Of a stretch of DNA of 8,369 nucleotides, positions 6,310 to 8,369 are shown piece after piece. The notes under the pieces are model-generated. The model did not search any database. It was not told the DNA's origin and worked only from the letters and a program-made list of their open reading frames with translations. The DNA is taken from contig DPWF01000114.1 of assembly GCA_003526435.1 (NCBI GenBank), forward strand, positions 1-8,369, given 5' to 3'. This stretch comes from Chitinophagaceae bacterium (GTDB lineage Bacteria; Bacteroidota; Bacteroidia; Chitinophagales; Chitinophagaceae). The translations under genes were made by a program, and so were the position numbers. Every line of letters begins with the position of its first letter. The first letter of the stretch is position 1.

Positions 6310-7695
6310 TTATTTTAATTCATCGAGTACAAGAAACATTTTCTTTACTATTTCACTGGCCGATCCATCATAATTGTTTACCAACATGGCGATGGTATAG
6401 GCAATTCCGTCTTTCGATGTATGATAACCCACAAAACCTTTTGATCCTCCGATAGTTCCACTCTTTAACTTCATTTTATTATACTCCGGAAATGCATCCA
6501 GATAATAACTGTACCAGGAGCGTGTACGGGCATACTGCAATACTTTAATCAAAGCATGGGTGGTGACCCTGTTTTGTGGTGATAATCCACTTCCATCAAT
6601 CATTCTAAGTGCCGCAGGATCAATACCTTTCTCTTTCCAGAAATTTTTCATGACCTCCAGTCCGTCTTCTGTTGCGCCAAATCCATTTTGCTGAAATGCC
6701 ATGGCTTTTACCAGGCTTTCTCCATAAAGGTTTATACTTTTTTTCATGAACCAGTAATTGATACTGTCAAGCATTGGCGATACCTGTGTATGAAGGGTCG
6801 TAATTTTACCTTCTGTTGTTTTTTCCCGCACACCTGGCTGTTTTCCGCCTGCAGCCAGATGGGCCGCTAAACTATAGGCCAGTTGCTGTTGCGGATTGGT
6901 CATGGAACCCGATATGGTAAAGCTTTTCTGGGCAGGCGGTATCGTTCCACGTACATATACCCTTTCATTATAGGGTGCAGAAAAAATATAGGCATTATCT
7001 CCACTTCCCTTTTTACCCGCTTTCAGCTCATTGGTAAAAAGCAGGTTATGAAGCTTGGGGATGGTTTTACTGATCAATACAGGGTCTCCGGTATTGGGGC
7101 CCGATTTCAGTACCAGATCGTACTGGTTCTCTCTCCAGTTAATGCCATAGGCACCGGCACCATAATAGTTACCCATATCGTCCCAGGGCCATCCACCTGG
7201 TACAGATGAACTCTCCCACAGGTCGCCATGCATGATGATATTACCCGTTATGGTTTTAATACCGGCTTTATGAATGATCTCTTTCCACTGTCTCAAAATC
7301 ATCGTATCACTGGTATTGCTATAGCGCCAGCTTCCGAGTGTAGGGTCACCAGCACCGGTAATATGCAGGTTGCCGTTGAGTTTTCCACCGGCAATCGTTC
7401 CGTCATGTCCAATCTTGGTGGTAAACGTATAATCTTTACCTAGCAGTTCAAAAGCAGTGGCACTGGTAACCGTTTTCTGACAACTGGCAGGTGCCAATCC
7501 TGTATTTCCATTGTATTCATACACAATGGCGCCTGTTTCGCTGTTCACCACTGAGAACCCGAGTGTAGCATAGCGCATTTGCGGATCATTCAGCAATTGT
7601 TGAACCGATTTTTGTATTTTTTCCTGTACCGTTTGTGCACTGATACCGGTCAGAAAAAAAACTAAACTCGCGCAACTGTAAACAAGTCTTCTCAT
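6310..7695 (-). CDS. dacB: D-alanyl-D-alanine carboxypeptidase/endopeptidase, PBP4 type (peptidase S13)
   Basis: This 461-residue exported protein has all three penicillin-binding active-site motifs: S71-C-Q-K74 (nucleophile and general base), S320-I-N322, and K411-S-G413 followed by T414. The roughly 250 residues between the first two motifs mark the PBP4/S13 family, which carries extra domains there, rather than the S11 (DacA) family. Other supports are N-G-N-L-H-I-T-G-A-G-D-P at 107-118, the Y-G-A-G-A-Y-G-I-N-W stretch at 178-187 and M-I-D-G-S-G-L-S at 365-372. The signal peptide spans about 1-20, ending I-S-A before Gln21. The enzyme should trim terminal D-Ala and cut cross-links in peptidoglycan in the periplasm. 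The third motif has Ser instead of the commoner Thr (KTG), a conservative change. The start is the ATG at 7695-7693. It is divergent from cinA with 42 bp between start codons, and a long hairpin follows its stop. Confidence 0.95.
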   Translation of the reverse strand: MRRLVYSCASLVFFLTGISAQTVQEKIQKSVQQLLNDPQMRYATLGFSVVNSETGAIVYEYNGNTGLAPASCQKTVTSATAFELLGKDYTFTTKIGHDGTIAGGKLNGNLHITGAGDPTLGSWRYSNTSDTMILRQWKEIIHKAGIKTITGNIIMHGDLWESSSVPGGWPWDDMGNYYGAGAYGINWRENQYDLVLKSGPNTGDPVLISKTIPKLHNLLFTNELKAGKKGSGDNAYIFSAPYNERVYVRGTIPPAQKSFTISGSMTNPQQQLAYSLAAHLAAGGKQPGVREKTTEGKITTLHTQVSPMLDSINYWFMKKSINLYGESLVKAMAFQQNGFGATEDGLEVMKNFWKEKGIDPAALRMIDGSGLSPQNRVTTHALIKVLQYARTRSWYSYYLDAFPEYNKMKLKSGTIGGSKGFVGYHTSKDGIAYTIAMLVNNYDGSASEIVKKMFLVLDELK

Positions 7696-7737
7696 AAATG
7701 CGTTTTACCTTGCAATAAAATTAAGCGCCTGTAAAGT

Positions 7738-8369
7738 ATGGAAAAAGTTTTTGCATCAATTATTACAATCGGCGATGAGCTACTGATTGGCCAGGTAATA
7801 GACACCAACAGCGCCTGGATAGCCCAGGAACTGAATAAAGCAGGCATACAGGTAAAAAACAGGGTAGCTGTTGGCGATACATGGGATGATATATGGCAGG
7901 CACTTGATGAAGAAAGTAAGAAAGCATCCATTGTACTCATTACGGGCGGACTTGGACCTACGGCAGACGATATTACCAAACCCTTGCTCTGTGAATATTT
8001 TGGCGGAAAGATGGTGATGCATGAAGAAACACTGTCGCATGTTACATTTCTTTTTGAAAAAGTATTCAAGCGCCCGATGATTGAAAGAAACAGGAAACAG
8101 GCAGAAGTACCAGATGTGTGTACCGTTTTAAAGAATGAGAAAGGAACAGCGCCAGGGATGCTATTTGAAAAAAATGGCGTGATCTATGTTTCCATGCCCG
8201 GCGTGCCACATGAAATGAAATGGTTGATGCAAAACCATGTATTACCGCTGATTGAAAAACGCTTTACAACCGGTTTTATCCGTCATAAAACCCTGCTCAC
8301 AGCAGGCATTGGTGAATCTTTCCTGGCAGAAATGATTGCAGATATTGAGTTATCGCTCCCCTCTCATAA
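7738..8369 (+). CDS. cinA: CinA-family protein, N-terminal MoCF domain, 3' part missing
   Basis: An open frame starts at the ATG at 7738 and runs off the right edge, giving 210 residues without a stop. The first part is the molybdopterin-binding-like (MoCF) domain of CinA: I-T-I-G-D-E-L-L-I-G-Q-V-I-D-T-N at 9-24, the T-G-G-L-G-P-T-A-D-D loop at 69-78, N-R-K-Q-A at 118-122, G-T-A-P-G-M at 136-141 and M-P-G-V-P-H-E-M at 153-160. In studied CinA proteins this domain hydrolyses ADP-ribose and a separate C-terminal domain deamidates nicotinamide mononucleotide, recycling pyridine nucleotides. The C-terminal domain would lie outside the window, so it cannot be said whether it is present. The name refers to competence-induced expression in streptococci; nothing here indicates competence. 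No Shine-Dalgarno site precedes the ATG, and the promoter must overlap the short gap or the 5' end of dacB. Confidence 0.94.
   Translation, partial: MEKVFASIITIGDELLIGQVIDTNSAWIAQELNKAGIQVKNRVAVGDTWDDIWQALDEESKKASIVLITGGLGPTADDITKPLLCEYFGGKMVMHEETLSHVTFLFEKVFKRPMIERNRKQAEVPDVCTVLKNEKGTAPGMLFEKNGVIYVSMPGVPHEMKWLMQNHVLPLIEKRFTTGFIRHKTLLTAGIGESFLAEMIADIELSLPSH

Noticed and set aside
7692..8069. Minus-strand open frame of 125 codons rich in Ser, upstream of dacB
   Set aside because: It is antisense to the well-supported cinA gene, and its Ser-rich composition looks like reverse-complemented coding sequence.
7738..8369. Stop codon at the end of the cinA segment (final bases CATAA)
   Set aside because: In the cinA frame the last full codon is CAT and the final AA is an incomplete codon, so the gene continues past the window.

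Overview
The window looks like an ordinary chromosomal stretch from a member of the Bacteroidota, most likely the Chitinophagaceae or a close relative. Four things point there: a moderately AT-rich sequence, few Shine-Dalgarno sites, a textbook Bacteroidota -33/-7 promoter (TTTG, 21 bp, TAAGTTTG), and Bacteroidota-typical families (HU-CCDC81-like protein, plugless TonB-receptor-like barrel, giant periplasmic TPR protein, DUF6526). The genus cannot be fixed from this sequence alone. No mobile element, CRISPR array, tRNA or rRNA gene was seen, and no gap between genes exceeds about 160 bp.

Layout. Positions 1-5174 hold a leftward block of three tightly packed genes. In transcription order these are a secreted protein of about 1013 residues built almost wholly of TPR units (5174-2133), an outer-membrane beta-barrel related to TonB-dependent receptors but without a plug domain (2122-383), and an HU-CCDC81-like protein (373 to the left edge, C-terminus missing). 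The gaps are 10 and 9 nt, so this is very likely one operon. A 161-bp divergent region follows, carrying a strong candidate promoter for a rightward hotdog-fold acyl-CoA thioesterase (5336-5761) and a weaker candidate for the leftward operon. The thioesterase gene meets a leftward two-helix membrane protein (DUF6526-like, 6174-5746) tail to tail with a 16-nt overlap. Behind that lies a 135-bp spacer with three hairpins, two of them near-copies of one palindromic repeat. Next come a leftward D-Ala-D-Ala carboxypeptidase of the PBP4 (S13) type (7695-6310) and, divergently, the 5' part of cinA (7738 to the right edge).

How the genes relate. The TPR, barrel and HU-CCDC81 genes form the most interesting unit: a periplasmic scaffold, an outer-membrane barrel and a protein with a DNA-binding-like fold made from one transcript, probably a poorly characterised cell-envelope module. 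DacB also acts on the envelope (peptidoglycan) but has its own transcription unit. The thioesterase and CinA are housekeeping metabolic enzymes. I found no clear defence, secretion or biosynthetic system; the best leads are the envelope module and the paired palindromic repeats.
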